Source: Leptospira abararensis (GTDB lineage Bacteria > Spirochaetota > Leptospiria > Leptospirales > Leptospiraceae). Taken from it: 64,000 nucleotides of DNA. Each line of letters starts with the position of its first letter. Position 1 is the stretch's first letter. The stretch is taken from assembly GCF_016918735.1 (NCBI RefSeq), contig NZ_JAFFPR010000050.1, positions 62,001 through 126,000 on the forward strand. The letters are read 5' to 3'. A program made the translations under genes and the position numbers. The notes beneath the pieces were generated by a model. The model saw only the letters and a program-made list of their open reading frames with translations, did no database searches and was not told the DNA's origin. Of the stretch, positions 28,591-37,684 are shown in pieces.

Positions 28591-29727
28591 TTATTGTTCC
28601 GGTATAGACTCTAAATTAGCATATTTCATAAACCATTTTGGTTGTAATGCTCTTTGGTAAAGGTAAGCATCCACGAGCACAAGATTTACCACTGCTTCCA
28701 CAATGGGAACAGCTCTCGGTAATACACATGGATCATGACGACCCTTTGCTTTCAAAATGGTTTCTTCATTTTTATCGTTAATGGTTTTTTGTTCTTTTTT
28801 AATGGTTGATGTTGGTTTAAAAGCAGCACGTAAAATCAAATCCATTCCGTTTGAAATTCCACCTTGGATCCCACCAGAATTATTGGTTCTAGTTTTTACT
28901 TTTCCAGTGCCTTCTTCAATATAAAACTCATCGTTGTGGACACTTCCTGTTTGGCGAGTCCCCGAAAACCCAGAACCCACTTCAAATCCTTTACAAGCAG
29001 AAATAGAAAGGATTGCTTTTGCTAAATCTGCATCTAACTTATCATAGACGGGATCGCCAAGACCTGGTGGTAGATTTCGAACCGCAATTTTTACCACTCC
29101 ACCCACAGAATCTCCTTCATCCCGAAGTTTGCGAATGAGAGTTTCCATTTCATCGTTGGTCGATTGTTTAGGACATCTTGTAGGAAACCTGTCCACTATA
29201 TCCCTTGAAATGGGATATTCCAATTCACTAATATGGGAATCAATAGGACCAATGGCATCTACCCAACCGACCGTGGAGATACCTAACTCACGTTCTAAGA
29301 TGACTCGTGCAAGACCGGCAGCAGCCACTCGTCCAATGGTTTCACGAACCGATGACCTACCGCCACCCACATGAGCCCGGTGTCCGTATTTTTCTGAATA
29401 TGTATAATCTGCATGTGAAGGACGAAACACGTGTGCCATTTCATCATAGTCACTACCAATCGTGTTTTGGTTGTTCACCTTCATCAAAATGGGGCTACCA
29501 GTAGTTTTTCCTTCAAACACTCCCGATTCCACAACCATCCGATCCTTTTCATCCCGTGGAGTGGTAAGATCATTTTGGCCTGGCCTACGGCGTGTTAGAT
29601 CTTTTTGGATTTCTTCTTCTGGAAAGGGAAGACCCGCAGGTACCCCATCCACTACAACACCAACGGAAGTTCCGTGGGACTCACCAAACGTCGATACTCT
29701 GAAAATTTTTCCCCAACTGGAAGGCAT
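28591..29727 (-). CDS. aroC: Chorismate synthase
   Basis: A 378-residue AroC with the signatures [18 protein letters not shown] at the start, [40 protein letters not shown] block and the C-terminal [17 protein letters not shown]. It makes chorismate from EPSP with reduced FMN as cofactor, in the cytoplasm. It is upstream of a response regulator gene on the same strand and divergent from the TonB-like gene. Another shikimate enzyme, AroD, is encoded 2 kb away on the other strand. Confidence 0.98.
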   Translation of the reverse strand: MPSSWGKIFRVSTFGESHGTSVGVVVDGVPAGLPFPEEEIQKDLTRRRPGQNDLTTPRDEKDRMVVESGVFEGKTTGSPILMKVNNQNTIGSDYDEMAHVFRPSHADYTYSEKYGHRAHVGGGRSSVRETIGRVAAAGLARVILERELGISTVGWVDAIGPIDSHISELEYPISRDIVDRFPTRCPKQSTNDEMETLIRKLRDEGDSVGGVVKIAVRNLPPGLGDPVYDKLDADLAKAILSISACKGFEVGSGFSGTRQTGSVHNDEFYIEEGTGKVKTRTNNSGGIQGGISNGMDLILRAAFKPTSTIKKEQKTINDKNEETILKAKGRHDPCVLPRAVPIVEAVVNLVLVDAYLYQRALQPKWFMKYANLESIPEQ

Positions 29728-29786
29728 ATACGGACAATGAAAATGGAGATTGCATTCTCTCCAATAAAGTTTTTCATGAACTTGGG

Positions 29787-30284
29787 ATGCACATTCTCTT
29801 TGAAGGTCCGAAATATAAGGCTCTTTCTATTGCTGTCGGATTTCACGTTCTATTAATGTTCGCTCTAATCGGCTATAACCTCCAAAGGGACATAGATTCG
29901 CCACTTTTGAAATGGAAAGAGGGTGGAAGTGTTTCTACCATTCGTCTGCATTTTTCTTCGGGATTAGGAAATGCCAGAGCCACCTCCTCTGCAGGACCAG
30001 TAAAGGAAGACGGAACCAAAACCGTGGAAGACGAAATCTCAGAATTCCAAAACTGTTTGAGTTATCCTGCGCTGGCCTTGGAACAAAAATTAGAGGATGT
30101 TTGTGTTTATAAGCTGACTGTCAAAGAAGATGGTTCTCTAGAAAAAATTGCAGTGGTCACAGCGTGTAGGTATGCGGTCTTTGATTTACAGGTGCGTCGG
30201 CAACTCGCCGATTGGCAGTTCCAATATTCCAAAGGTAAAGAATTTGTTCTACCCATTAGGTTCCGTTTAGATGTCCGAGACTAA
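29787..30284 (+). CDS. TonB-like energy transducer (short)
   Basis: The 165-residue protein has an N-terminal hydrophobic segment (about residues 12-30, [15 protein letters not shown] region), no long proline-rich linker, and a C-terminal TonB-like domain at about 90-163 ([23 protein letters not shown] and the closing LPIRFRL). It would be anchored in the inner membrane and reach into the periplasm, either energising outer-membrane receptors or acting as a structural TonB-domain protein. The linker is only about 60 residues, much shorter than usual. It overlaps the NusG-like gene by 14 bases. Confidence 0.75.
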   Translation: MHILFEGPKYKALSIAVGFHVLLMFALIGYNLQRDIDSPLLKWKEGGSVSTIRLHFSSGLGNARATSSAGPVKEDGTKTVEDEISEFQNCLSYPALALEQKLEDVCVYKLTVKEDGSLEKIAVVTACRYAVFDLQVRRQLADWQFQYSKGKEFVLPIRFRLDVRD

Positions 30285-30810
30285 CCCCCCCAACGAAGAA
30301 AGCACTTGGTACATCGTATATACCAAACCTAGAGCGGAAAAAAAGCTGAGTGAACTACTGGCAAAGTATCATTTAGAGAACTATCTCCCGATTCGTAAGG
30401 AACGAAAAAAATGGACGGATCGATTTAAGTGGATCCACGTTCCTATCCTTCCGTCTTATATTTTTGTTAAAATTGTTTTCTGGAGAGATAAAAATAAAGT
30501 CCTCCAATTACCAGGTTCTCATCATTTTGTATTTCATAAGGGCCAACCAGCAACTGTAACTCAAAATGATTTGGACTTATTAGAAGAAGGCCTTCAAAAA
30601 TATGCGGATTCTTTAAAAGTAAATCCTGAATCCGTATTGGAAAAAGGAAAGCTGGTTCGCATTATCAGCGGTTCTTATGTTGGCAAAACAATGGAAATTT
30701 TAAAAGTTAAAAATAAAACCTTAGTTGTTCTAAGGTTTCCAGGAGTCGATACAGTGTTTTCTTATGAAATCAAAGTAGATGATTTGGCCTGGGAGGAATT
30801 AATTGTATGA
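30271..30810 (+). CDS. NusG-family transcription antiterminator (RfaH/UpxY-like paralogue)
   Basis: The 179-residue protein opens with STWYIVYTKPRAEKKLSELL, the NGN domain, and includes LPSYIFVKI at about residues 65-73. A KOW-like C-terminal domain follows (about 125-175, KGKLVRIISGSYVGKTMEI). It looks like a specialised NusG paralogue rather than housekeeping NusG, because it is separate from secE and rpl genes. Such paralogues often antiterminate polysaccharide or LPS operons. It overlaps the TonB-like gene and its stop overlaps the start of kdsD by 4 bases, tying it to KDO sugar supply. Confidence 0.88.
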   Translation: MSETNPPNEESTWYIVYTKPRAEKKLSELLAKYHLENYLPIRKERKKWTDRFKWIHVPILPSYIFVKIVFWRDKNKVLQLPGSHHFVFHKGQPATVTQNDLDLLEEGLQKYADSLKVNPESVLEKGKLVRIISGSYVGKTMEILKVKNKTLVVLRFPGVDTVFSYEIKVDDLAWEELIV

Positions 30811-31781
30811 AAGAAAAAGATACCATAGCTATCGTCAGACAAGCGCTAGATGACGAAATTTCATCCCTTGTCCACTTCCGAGATGAATTAGATCCCTCCG
30901 TTAAAGATTGTATTGATTTGATCTTAAAATCAACTGGTAAGGTCATTGTCACTGGTGTTGGAAAATCGGGAGACATTGCCAAAAAAATTTCGCATACACT
31001 TTCTTCCACGGGAACCTCGGCTTATTTTTTACATCCAACGGATGCCTCTCATGGCGATTCAGGGATTGTAGGACCAGATGATGTAGTCCTTGCCATCGGT
31101 AAAAGTGGCGAATCCGAAGAACTCAATTACATATTACCCACACTCAGGAAGATTGGAGCAAAAATTGTAGGAATCACAGCAAACGCAAAATCCAAGTTAG
31201 CATCTCTTTCTGATATTGTTATCATCACTCCCGTATTAAAAGAAGCTTGTCCTTTGGATTTAGCCCCTACTTCGAGTACGACCATTGCCCTTGTTCTTGG
31301 AGATGCGATTGCAGTAGCACTGATGGAATTAAAAAACTTTCAGGCTAACGATTTTGCCTTATACCATCCCGCAGGCCGACTCGGAAAACGACTTTCTTTG
31401 TATTTATCGGACGTTATGCGAAAAGGGGAAAGAAATGCTTCGATTTCTGTGGATGCTAATCTAGAAACCATTCTGAAAGAAATTACAGAAAAGGGGATTG
31501 GTGCCACGGGAGTAGTGGATTCCCATTCCAAACTCATCGGTCTTATCACTGACTATGACATCCGAAAGTATTTAACCAAAAATACACTGCTACCTACAGT
31601 CACTGCAAAAGATATGATGAATGCAAATCCAAGCAGCTTTCGACCAGAGGAAAAAGCTTATGATGTTTTAATCAAAATGGAAGGAAGGGATCGACCTATT
31701 TCCGTGGCACCTGTGGTGGATGAAACAGGTCAGTTTGTCGGAATGATTTCCCTTCACGATTTATTACAAAAAGGACTATAA
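30807..31781 (+). CDS. kdsD: KpsF/GutQ-type D-arabinose-5-phosphate isomerase
   Basis: The 324-residue protein has a SIS domain (GVGKSGDIAKKISHTLSST and DASHGDSGIV, AIGKSGESEEL, residues about 45-180) and two CBS domains from about 205 to the end (VMRKGERNASISVDA and VTAKDMMNANPSSF). It interconverts ribulose-5-phosphate and arabinose-5-phosphate, the first step of KDO synthesis for LPS. Its start overlaps the stop of the NusG-like gene by 4 bases. Leptospires make KDO-containing LPS, so the role fits. The next gene, aroD, starts 5 bases downstream. Confidence 0.93.
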   Translation: MKEKDTIAIVRQALDDEISSLVHFRDELDPSVKDCIDLILKSTGKVIVTGVGKSGDIAKKISHTLSSTGTSAYFLHPTDASHGDSGIVGPDDVVLAIGKSGESEELNYILPTLRKIGAKIVGITANAKSKLASLSDIVIITPVLKEACPLDLAPTSSTTIALVLGDAIAVALMELKNFQANDFALYHPAGRLGKRLSLYLSDVMRKGERNASISVDANLETILKEITEKGIGATGVVDSHSKLIGLITDYDIRKYLTKNTLLPTVTAKDMMNANPSSFRPEEKAYDVLIKMEGRDRPISVAPVVDETGQFVGMISLHDLLQKGL

Positions 31782-31786
31782 ACATT

Positions 31787-32503
31787 ATGCCAGAATCCTA
31801 TAAAATCATAGCTTCCGTAGGTGAAGATGATCTTCGTCACTTGCAAAAAAAGGACGTAAAAGAAGTCGATGTGATCGAAGTCCGATTGGATCTTTTCTCA
31901 AGAAACTACATCCAAAAAGAAATGAAAAAAAAGCTAAAAGCTTTAGGTCTTCCTGTGCTTTTTACTTACCGCAGGGCAGAAGATAGTAGTGTTCGTTCCT
32001 ATGTAAAACTCTTCCATGAAGATGTGGAGGGCATTCTAAAAGATTTTAATGACAATGCCAATTATTTAGATATCGAATTGAATCGCGAAGATACTATCTT
32101 TCGTAATTACGAAACTCTTAACTATCGAATCATTTATTCCTACCATTCATTTAAAAAATCCATCCTCGCGAATGAAATGATGAATTATATTAATAAAGCA
32201 AAGCCTGTAAAAAAGAAAAATCCAATCTTTAAATTTGCGATCACACCAGAAGACATTGAAGAAACGGCAGATTTTTTGAATGATATTAAACTTTTATCCA
32301 AATCCAATACAATGATTGGAATCTGTATGGGAGAACTGGGAATTATTTCTCGAGTTTTTGGTGATAAATTCCACTCTTCTTTCACCTACATGACATTAGG
32401 TGAAGCAAAAGCACCTGGTCAAATTTCCGTGGATACCTTTAAAAAACTAAGAGCTGATTTGTTTAAAAGTCCAAGTTCTGGAAAGGATTCTAAAGAAGAT
32501 TAG
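31787..32503 (+). CDS. aroD: Type I 3-dehydroquinate dehydratase
   Basis: The 238-residue protein carries type I dehydroquinase features: EVRLDLF with Glu31 and Arg33, the catalytic His120 (YSYHSFKK) and the Schiff-base Lys149 (FKFAITPED), plus a C-terminal GQISVDTFKKL stretch. It forms 3-dehydroshikimate in the shikimate route. It follows kdsD by 5 bases and so is probably co-transcribed, even though it belongs to a different pathway. A ribosome site is present (AAAAGG at about 31770). Chorismate synthase is encoded nearby. Confidence 0.92.
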   Translation: MPESYKIIASVGEDDLRHLQKKDVKEVDVIEVRLDLFSRNYIQKEMKKKLKALGLPVLFTYRRAEDSSVRSYVKLFHEDVEGILKDFNDNANYLDIELNREDTIFRNYETLNYRIIYSYHSFKKSILANEMMNYINKAKPVKKKNPIFKFAITPEDIEETADFLNDIKLLSKSNTMIGICMGELGIISRVFGDKFHSSFTYMTLGEAKAPGQISVDTFKKLRADLFKSPSSGKDSKED

Positions 32504-32551
32504 AAAGTAACACGACCACGGAACAGTGATTCCTGCCCCCGAGGTTTTAGT

Positions 32552-34135
32552 TTATGGTTGGGCCTGGGCGCTGATTGTGCCCGCTTTTGTTTTAATAAAT
32601 TCACGAAAACTAAGATCTTTCCAAACATCTTTAAAATCCTTCTCTAAAGATTCAGAAGTCCAGTACTCGGGTTTTAAATCTGCAGCTAACTTAAATTGTT
32701 CTTTGGTTTTGGAAAGATCTCCTTTTTTAGAATAACATCTAGCTAGCAGATAGTATCCTGAAGAAGAACCTGAGACTTTTTGTAAGATAGAAATGGCCGC
32801 GTCTACCTTTCCTGAATAAAAATAATTCCGACCACGATAGAACAAAAACTCTCTTGATTCTGAATTTGCAGGAACTTTTTCCAAAACAGAAAAATAGGTC
32901 TCTGCTTTGTCGAAAGCATTGGTTTCCGTATATCGCCTTGCGAGTTTGATAAAACCCACTTGGTATTTTTCTGGCGTTTGGGTTAGATCAGGATATTTTG
33001 AATCAATAAATTCTGAATACTTAGCAAAACTATTATCGAATTTTTTAGTTCTTTTTCCGGCCTCAAACATACAGACAAAACGAAATATATGGGATTCTAT
33101 TTGTTCTGGATTTAGAGAAAGAGCTTTGTCTGCCGAAGATATACAATTCTCCCAATCCGATTTTTGTTCATACAACCTTGCTAATGCTAATAATGGCGGA
33201 TCTTTTTGTAATTGTTTGTATGCCTGTTGGAAGGAGATTTCGGCTTTATCTAATTCAGCTAACTTTTGGAAGGCGATCCCTTCGTTCAGATATACATAAT
33301 ACAAAAAAACATTTGTGTCTTTGGTAAATGGATTTTTTTTGGCACGTTCGAAGGATTCAATTGCTGATTTAGGATCATCTTGTCTTAGTTTTACAATGCC
33401 AAGTTTATAATGATATCTAGAGCGAGATGGATTTTTTTCAATTAGGATCTTTAGATTGGTTTCTGCTAATTCATATTTTTTTTCTTCAAACAAAGCTAAA
33501 ACATAATCCCAACGTACATCTTCCAAATTCGGTTGATTAGCTAAAACTTGCTCATAATACTCACTTGGTTTTGTGTTTTCAGAGTTACCGGAACCTTCTT
33601 CTACTTTTTTAGATGCATCTTTTTTTGAATCTGATTGTTTTGGTTCTGCAGGTTTGGATTCTACTCTCGTTGTATGAGTATAGTTTTGACCAGAAGAAGG
33701 ATTCCCTTTATTTCCCACAGCACGGTTGTATATCTTTTGCACTTCTTCATTTTTAGAATCATATTTCAAATAACGCGCCGCATAGGTTGCTGACAAATTC
33801 CAATCTTGGTGGTAGTTAAAAAAAAGTGCGAGTTTCAGAAGGACCGTTTTTCTTTGGTCTTTGTCCAAATCCAAATCGGCAGCTCTTCTAAAGTTTTGAA
33901 TGGATTTAGGATAATCTTTTTTATATTCGTAAATATATCCCAAATACATATAGGCTTCACCGTCTTGCGGGTGTGAGTCGGCATGTTTTGTAAATTTTTT
34001 AATCGCTTCGCCATAAGCTTTTTTTGAGAAAGCTTTTTTGCCTTCCTTCATCGAATCACTGTCAATGGCGAAGACTGTAGTGTGAAGGATTACAAAGATA
34101 AAAACTAAGGAAAGATATTTCCGCACGGGTTCCAA
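32552..34135 (-). CDS. TPR-repeat protein, exported
   Basis: The 527-residue protein has a signal peptide (residues 1-24, VFIFVILHTTVFA then IDSDS). Repeats of the tetratricopeptide type run through it: AYMYLGYIYEYKKDYPKSIQ at about 57-76, a Lys/Ser-rich linker at about 150-200, then more repeats to the end. TPR units mediate protein-protein contacts, here in the periplasm. No enzyme motif is seen. It is divided from the GMC oxidoreductase gene by a short gap on the same strand. The partner proteins are unknown. Confidence 0.82.
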   Translation of the reverse strand: MEPVRKYLSLVFIFVILHTTVFAIDSDSMKEGKKAFSKKAYGEAIKKFTKHADSHPQDGEAYMYLGYIYEYKKDYPKSIQNFRRAADLDLDKDQRKTVLLKLALFFNYHQDWNLSATYAARYLKYDSKNEEVQKIYNRAVGNKGNPSSGQNYTHTTRVESKPAEPKQSDSKKDASKKVEEGSGNSENTKPSEYYEQVLANQPNLEDVRWDYVLALFEEKKYELAETNLKILIEKNPSRSRYHYKLGIVKLRQDDPKSAIESFERAKKNPFTKDTNVFLYYVYLNEGIAFQKLAELDKAEISFQQAYKQLQKDPPLLALARLYEQKSDWENCISSADKALSLNPEQIESHIFRFVCMFEAGKRTKKFDNSFAKYSEFIDSKYPDLTQTPEKYQVGFIKLARRYTETNAFDKAETYFSVLEKVPANSESREFLFYRGRNYFYSGKVDAAISILQKVSGSSSGYYLLARCYSKKGDLSKTKEQFKLAADLKPEYWTSESLEKDFKDVWKDLSFREFIKTKAGTISAQAQP

Positions 34136-34179
34136 ACTAGTGGGAACCCATGGGAATGAAAGGGATTTTTGGAAAAAAG

Positions 34180-35787
34180 TTAGATCTTCGTTCTTTCTTC
34201 TTTTTGTGCGGCCAAATTTCTCGAAGCTCTGAGAACGATACTCATTGTCGTTATTTGTGGGTTCACCGAAAGTCCTGTAGGGTAAACAGAGGCATCCATG
34301 ACAAATATGTTTTTATGGCCATAAATTTCCAAATTTAAATCAACAGCGCCCTTTTCTGGATCGTTTGCAGACTGAATGGACCCATGTGGATGCGCAGAAC
34401 CGACGGTTAGGTCACCTGGTCTCGTACTTTCTTTCAAAATCCAATCAAAATTATCGTTTCCTGTGACTTTGTAGGACTCTGAAAACCTGGTGAAAGGAAA
34501 AATGAGTTCTTTCGCACCGGCAGCCACTGTCACTTCTGCAAGTGCCTTTAAACCTTTTAGCATATTGAGGCCATCTGTTGGTGTTAGTTCAAAATATACC
34601 TTTCTTCGTCCCAAACTGTACTTCACACTCGCATTAGCTTCCCCATCGGCACCATCACGCACAAGAACGATCCCTGCGTTGTATTTGGTGTAGTCCTTCA
34701 TGACATCAAACTGTTGTTTGCCGTAAAAGGGAACAAGAGAGGAAGCAAGTGTCGGTCTGTAGGGAGCAGCTTCCAACCAAAATCCATACCCGGTTCCGTT
34801 TTGATTGTGACCATCTTTGATCACGATGGACTGTGGTGGACCTTGGAACATTTTAATTTCTGAATCAAATTTGCCAAAGATAGTGGAGGTAGGATGGACT
34901 TTTAAATTTCGACCTACCCATCCGTTCCCAATCCCACTCCTTTGTAAAAGAGCAGGACCTTCAATGGCACCGGCACTCACAATCACAACCGGAGCTTTGA
35001 TTTCCATAATTTCAATCACTTCCGAAGGAGCTTTTTCATAAGCATCGGGTGTAAACTCAGCTATGACAGTTTTGATTTTTCCTTCTTTGATTTTTGCTGC
35101 TCGCATATTGGAAACAACAACGGCACCAGCTTCAATCGCATCGGGAATCCAAGTCAAAAATGCCGATTGTTTTGCGTTGATGGGACAACCGAGGCCACAC
35201 CGACCAAGTCCAATACAACCACGATTATTGTTTCGAAGCACTTGTGGTGTGAGTCCAATTTTTTTACCACCCACACGAAGGACATTATTGTTAGCATTGA
35301 CTAGATTATCAGGAACTTCATGAACTCCTAACCTTTCATGTACTTCGGAAACAAAGGAATCCATTTCTTCTCTTGAATATCCTTGCCATCCAAATCGTTC
35401 ACTCCATTCCGTTGTTACGTAGTCTGGAGGATATAAGGATGTTTGCCAGTTGACAGTTGTGGAACCACCGATAGACTTCCCTTGCAAAATCGATAATGTT
35501 TGTTCTTCCGTAACGATAAACCCTGCATCGCGATAGAGTCTTGCTTGCGAGATGAATTCATCAGAATTGAATTGTGCAGGAGTGAAGTAACTACCTTCTT
35601 CAATAAGGACCACCTTCCAACCGTTACGTGCTAGTTCGCTTGCTGCGACGGCTCCACCAGCACCAGAGCCAATGACAACAACATCGGCACTCAGTTCCCA
35701 TTTTCCGTTTTGGATTTGGTTCTCTTTGATAATGTCTGAATGTTTTTTTGGAGTGATAATTTTTTCGTTAAAAATAGGAATTCCCAT
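34180..35787 (-). CDS. GMC-family FAD-dependent oxidoreductase
   Basis: The 535-residue enzyme has the FAD dinucleotide-binding motif VVVIGSGAGGAVAASELARN at about residues 36-55, the family block GKSIGGSTTVNWQ, and a C-terminal region with SAHPHGSIQ and SVYPTGLSVNPQIT. The His of AHPHG and the Asn of SVNPQ fit the GMC active-site pair. It oxidises an alcohol, perhaps a sugar, sterol or choline-like molecule. A small protein with a signal-like start is encoded 9 bases upstream on the same strand, as expected for membrane-bound multi-subunit dehydrogenases. The substrate cannot be read from the sequence. Confidence 0.9.
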   Translation of the reverse strand: MGIPIFNEKIITPKKHSDIIKENQIQNGKWELSADVVVIGSGAGGAVAASELARNGWKVVLIEEGSYFTPAQFNSDEFISQARLYRDAGFIVTEEQTLSILQGKSIGGSTTVNWQTSLYPPDYVTTEWSERFGWQGYSREEMDSFVSEVHERLGVHEVPDNLVNANNNVLRVGGKKIGLTPQVLRNNNRGCIGLGRCGLGCPINAKQSAFLTWIPDAIEAGAVVVSNMRAAKIKEGKIKTVIAEFTPDAYEKAPSEVIEIMEIKAPVVIVSAGAIEGPALLQRSGIGNGWVGRNLKVHPTSTIFGKFDSEIKMFQGPPQSIVIKDGHNQNGTGYGFWLEAAPYRPTLASSLVPFYGKQQFDVMKDYTKYNAGIVLVRDGADGEANASVKYSLGRRKVYFELTPTDGLNMLKGLKALAEVTVAAGAKELIFPFTRFSESYKVTGNDNFDWILKESTRPGDLTVGSAHPHGSIQSANDPEKGAVDLNLEIYGHKNIFVMDASVYPTGLSVNPQITTMSIVLRASRNLAAQKEERTKI

Positions 35788-35796
35788 ATAGCCGCC

Positions 35797-36303
35797 TTAT
35801 TGGATATAACCGACAAATTTTTGGTATTCTTTGTCGGAACTTAAAAGGAAAAATGAAATTTGTCTAAGAATGGCGTAAACACCACGTTTGAGGCCAAGAG
35901 AAGAATGTTTCCACTCTAACAATCGTTTGATCCTTTCTTCCATGGGAAGTTTTACAATCGGAGTGAAAGAAAAATCAAGGGCGATGGCCGCTAAAATCGA
36001 AGAAGGAACACTAGCTAACAGTTGTATAACGCTTTCCGTTTCAATGGGATAGGGGTGACCATATACATAATTGTCCAAAGCAAGCCCTAGATCAAAATTC
36101 GGAATGGGGTTGTCTTGGAGGAAGACTTCTTGCAAGCTACGAAAACTGTGGTATTGTTCTGGCGATATCCCCCTGAGGGCCGGAGTGTTCAGACCAGGTC
36201 CACAATTCACTCCATGAATCGAAACTGCAGTTAGGGCAAAACATTTGAGAGAAAATTTTAAGAAACGATTTCGCGATAAAGTAAAGGGTGTATACGGCTC
36301 CAA
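35797..36303 (-). CDS. Possible small subunit of the GMC dehydrogenase (gluconate 2-dehydrogenase subunit 3-like)
   Basis: The 168-residue protein has an N-terminal NRFLKFSLKCFALTAVSIHG stretch, a hydrophobic signal-like region after a basic start, and a helical body rich in hydrophobic residues. That and its position directly upstream of the GMC oxidoreductase (9-base gap) recall gluconate 2-dehydrogenase subunit 3, which escorts or anchors the flavin subunit. No classic RRxFLK motif is visible, only SRNRFLK. The start region overlaps the upstream part of the next, divergent gene. The call rests mainly on context. Confidence 0.55.
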   Translation of the reverse strand: MEPYTPFTLSRNRFLKFSLKCFALTAVSIHGVNCGPGLNTPALRGISPEQYHSFRSLQEVFLQDNPIPNFDLGLALDNYVYGHPYPIETESVIQLLASVPSSILAAIALDFSFTPIVKLPMEERIKRLLEWKHSSLGLKRGVYAILRQISFFLLSSDKEYQKFVGYIQ

Positions 36304-36325
36304 GTCTCTTTTCCTTGCTAAGATT

Positions 36326-37669
36326 TTGAACCCATTGTGTCATAATCTTGTAAAATTATCACTCATTTTCCTTATTTCCACTGGATGTATTGGTATTTTT
36401 CGAAAGGCACCTGACTATCCATCCATTCGCATTGAAGGTTTGGTATCCTATAGCGAACTAGAGTCGGTTAAGAAAGTAAAATGGAACTCACTTTCCAAAC
36501 AGAGAGATCCAAAATCTATTTCAGCCCTCATTCTACACAACTCTGGAAAACGAAAGTTCGCTGACTTCTTGAAACTTTCCGTGGACAATCAGTTTATGTT
36601 TCATGTCTACGTAGACTCGGAAGGGACTGTCTTTGGTGATCCCAATTTTTTAAATCATGAATGGTCGGCCGCCCCTGGAATTGATTTAGAGTCCATTCAC
36701 ATAGTATACGAAGGCACCCAAGAAGCTCTTTATAACAATCGCAAACAACGGGCCGTTTTAAACGGTGTTATTTCCTATTTGGCAGAGGAACTCGACATCC
36801 CCAAATCCAACTACGATGTCATCTCCAAACGCGGAATTTTTACACATAACCAAACCAAGCGAAGGTTTGGCGGTTTTGTGGATTTTTCACCATGTGGGAG
36901 TGAACTTGCCCTCAAACAAATCCTTTCCGAAATCGATGGGAAATTTTATGAAGAAGATGATTGGAAGGATCGTTTTGTCACAGGTTGGGTCTTAAAAAAA
37001 GAAAACAAAGAAATTTTGAAAGAAACCTTCAAACCCACCAATGGCCGAGGGATCACAAAAGCAGAAAAGATCAACATATCACGAATTGAAAAAGATGAGA
37101 AAGGTCTCCCTCCCGAAGAATACAGAGTCAAATATTTGTTTCGCGGAAAAATCAAACCTAGTTGTGTTGTTTTACATTACACTGCCATTTCCGAATATTT
37201 TAAATCACTTCGCACACTGGAAGCGAGAAACTTAACTGCATCCATCATGGTGGACAATAACGGAAAGGCCTACCAACTTGTGGATGTTCTGGAAGACAGA
37301 GCTGCTGCTGCCACAGGTACAAACAATAATTGTATCCAAATCGAAATTGTGGCCAAAGATACAGAAGAACTTTTAAAACAACCAGAACAAATCCAAACTG
37401 TAAAAGACCTTGTGATTGAGCTCACATCCAAATACAAAATTCCTCTCTCAAATGAAAAAGTGGAAGACTTAATCGGTGTCTTTAGCCATACCCAAGCCAA
37501 AAAAAAATGGGGTGGTTCCATTTTCTTAAACGCAAAAGACTTTGATCCAGGCGAAGATTATATGGAAATGATCTTAAATTCCATTGGTGGCAAATACTAT
37601 AGCGAACCAGAATGGAAAAATCGAAAGTCCATCGACTGGGCCATTTTATATCGTAACTTTCAACCATAA
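36326..37669 (+). CDS. Lipoprotein with two amidase-2 (PGRP-like) domains
   Basis: I choose the TTG at 36326 (LNPLCHNL); it is followed by KLSLIFLISTGC, a lipobox, and the reading frame extends further back as TTG at 36245, overlapping the divergent gene. A TTG at 36335 is another possible start. Two N-acetylmuramoyl-L-alanine amidase-type domains follow, at about residues 50-230 and 280-430. Domain 2 has likely zinc ligands: His in VLHYT, His in FSHTQAKKKW and Asp in DFDPGED. Domain 1 has His in ILHNSG and His in THNQTKRRF, but the third ligand block reads FSPCGSEL and may be lost. It would bind or trim peptidoglycan at the outer or inner membrane. Confidence 0.8.
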   Translation: MNPLCHNLVKLSLIFLISTGCIGIFRKAPDYPSIRIEGLVSYSELESVKKVKWNSLSKQRDPKSISALILHNSGKRKFADFLKLSVDNQFMFHVYVDSEGTVFGDPNFLNHEWSAAPGIDLESIHIVYEGTQEALYNNRKQRAVLNGVISYLAEELDIPKSNYDVISKRGIFTHNQTKRRFGGFVDFSPCGSELALKQILSEIDGKFYEEDDWKDRFVTGWVLKKENKEILKETFKPTNGRGITKAEKINISRIEKDEKGLPPEEYRVKYLFRGKIKPSCVVLHYTAISEYFKSLRTLEARNLTASIMVDNNGKAYQLVDVLEDRAAAATGTNNNCIQIEIVAKDTEELLKQPEQIQTVKDLVIELTSKYKIPLSNEKVEDLIGVFSHTQAKKKWGGSIFLNAKDFDPGEDYMEMILNSIGGKYYSEPEWKNRKSIDWAILYRNFQP

Positions 37670-37684
37670 CGAGACGGAGCTTCT

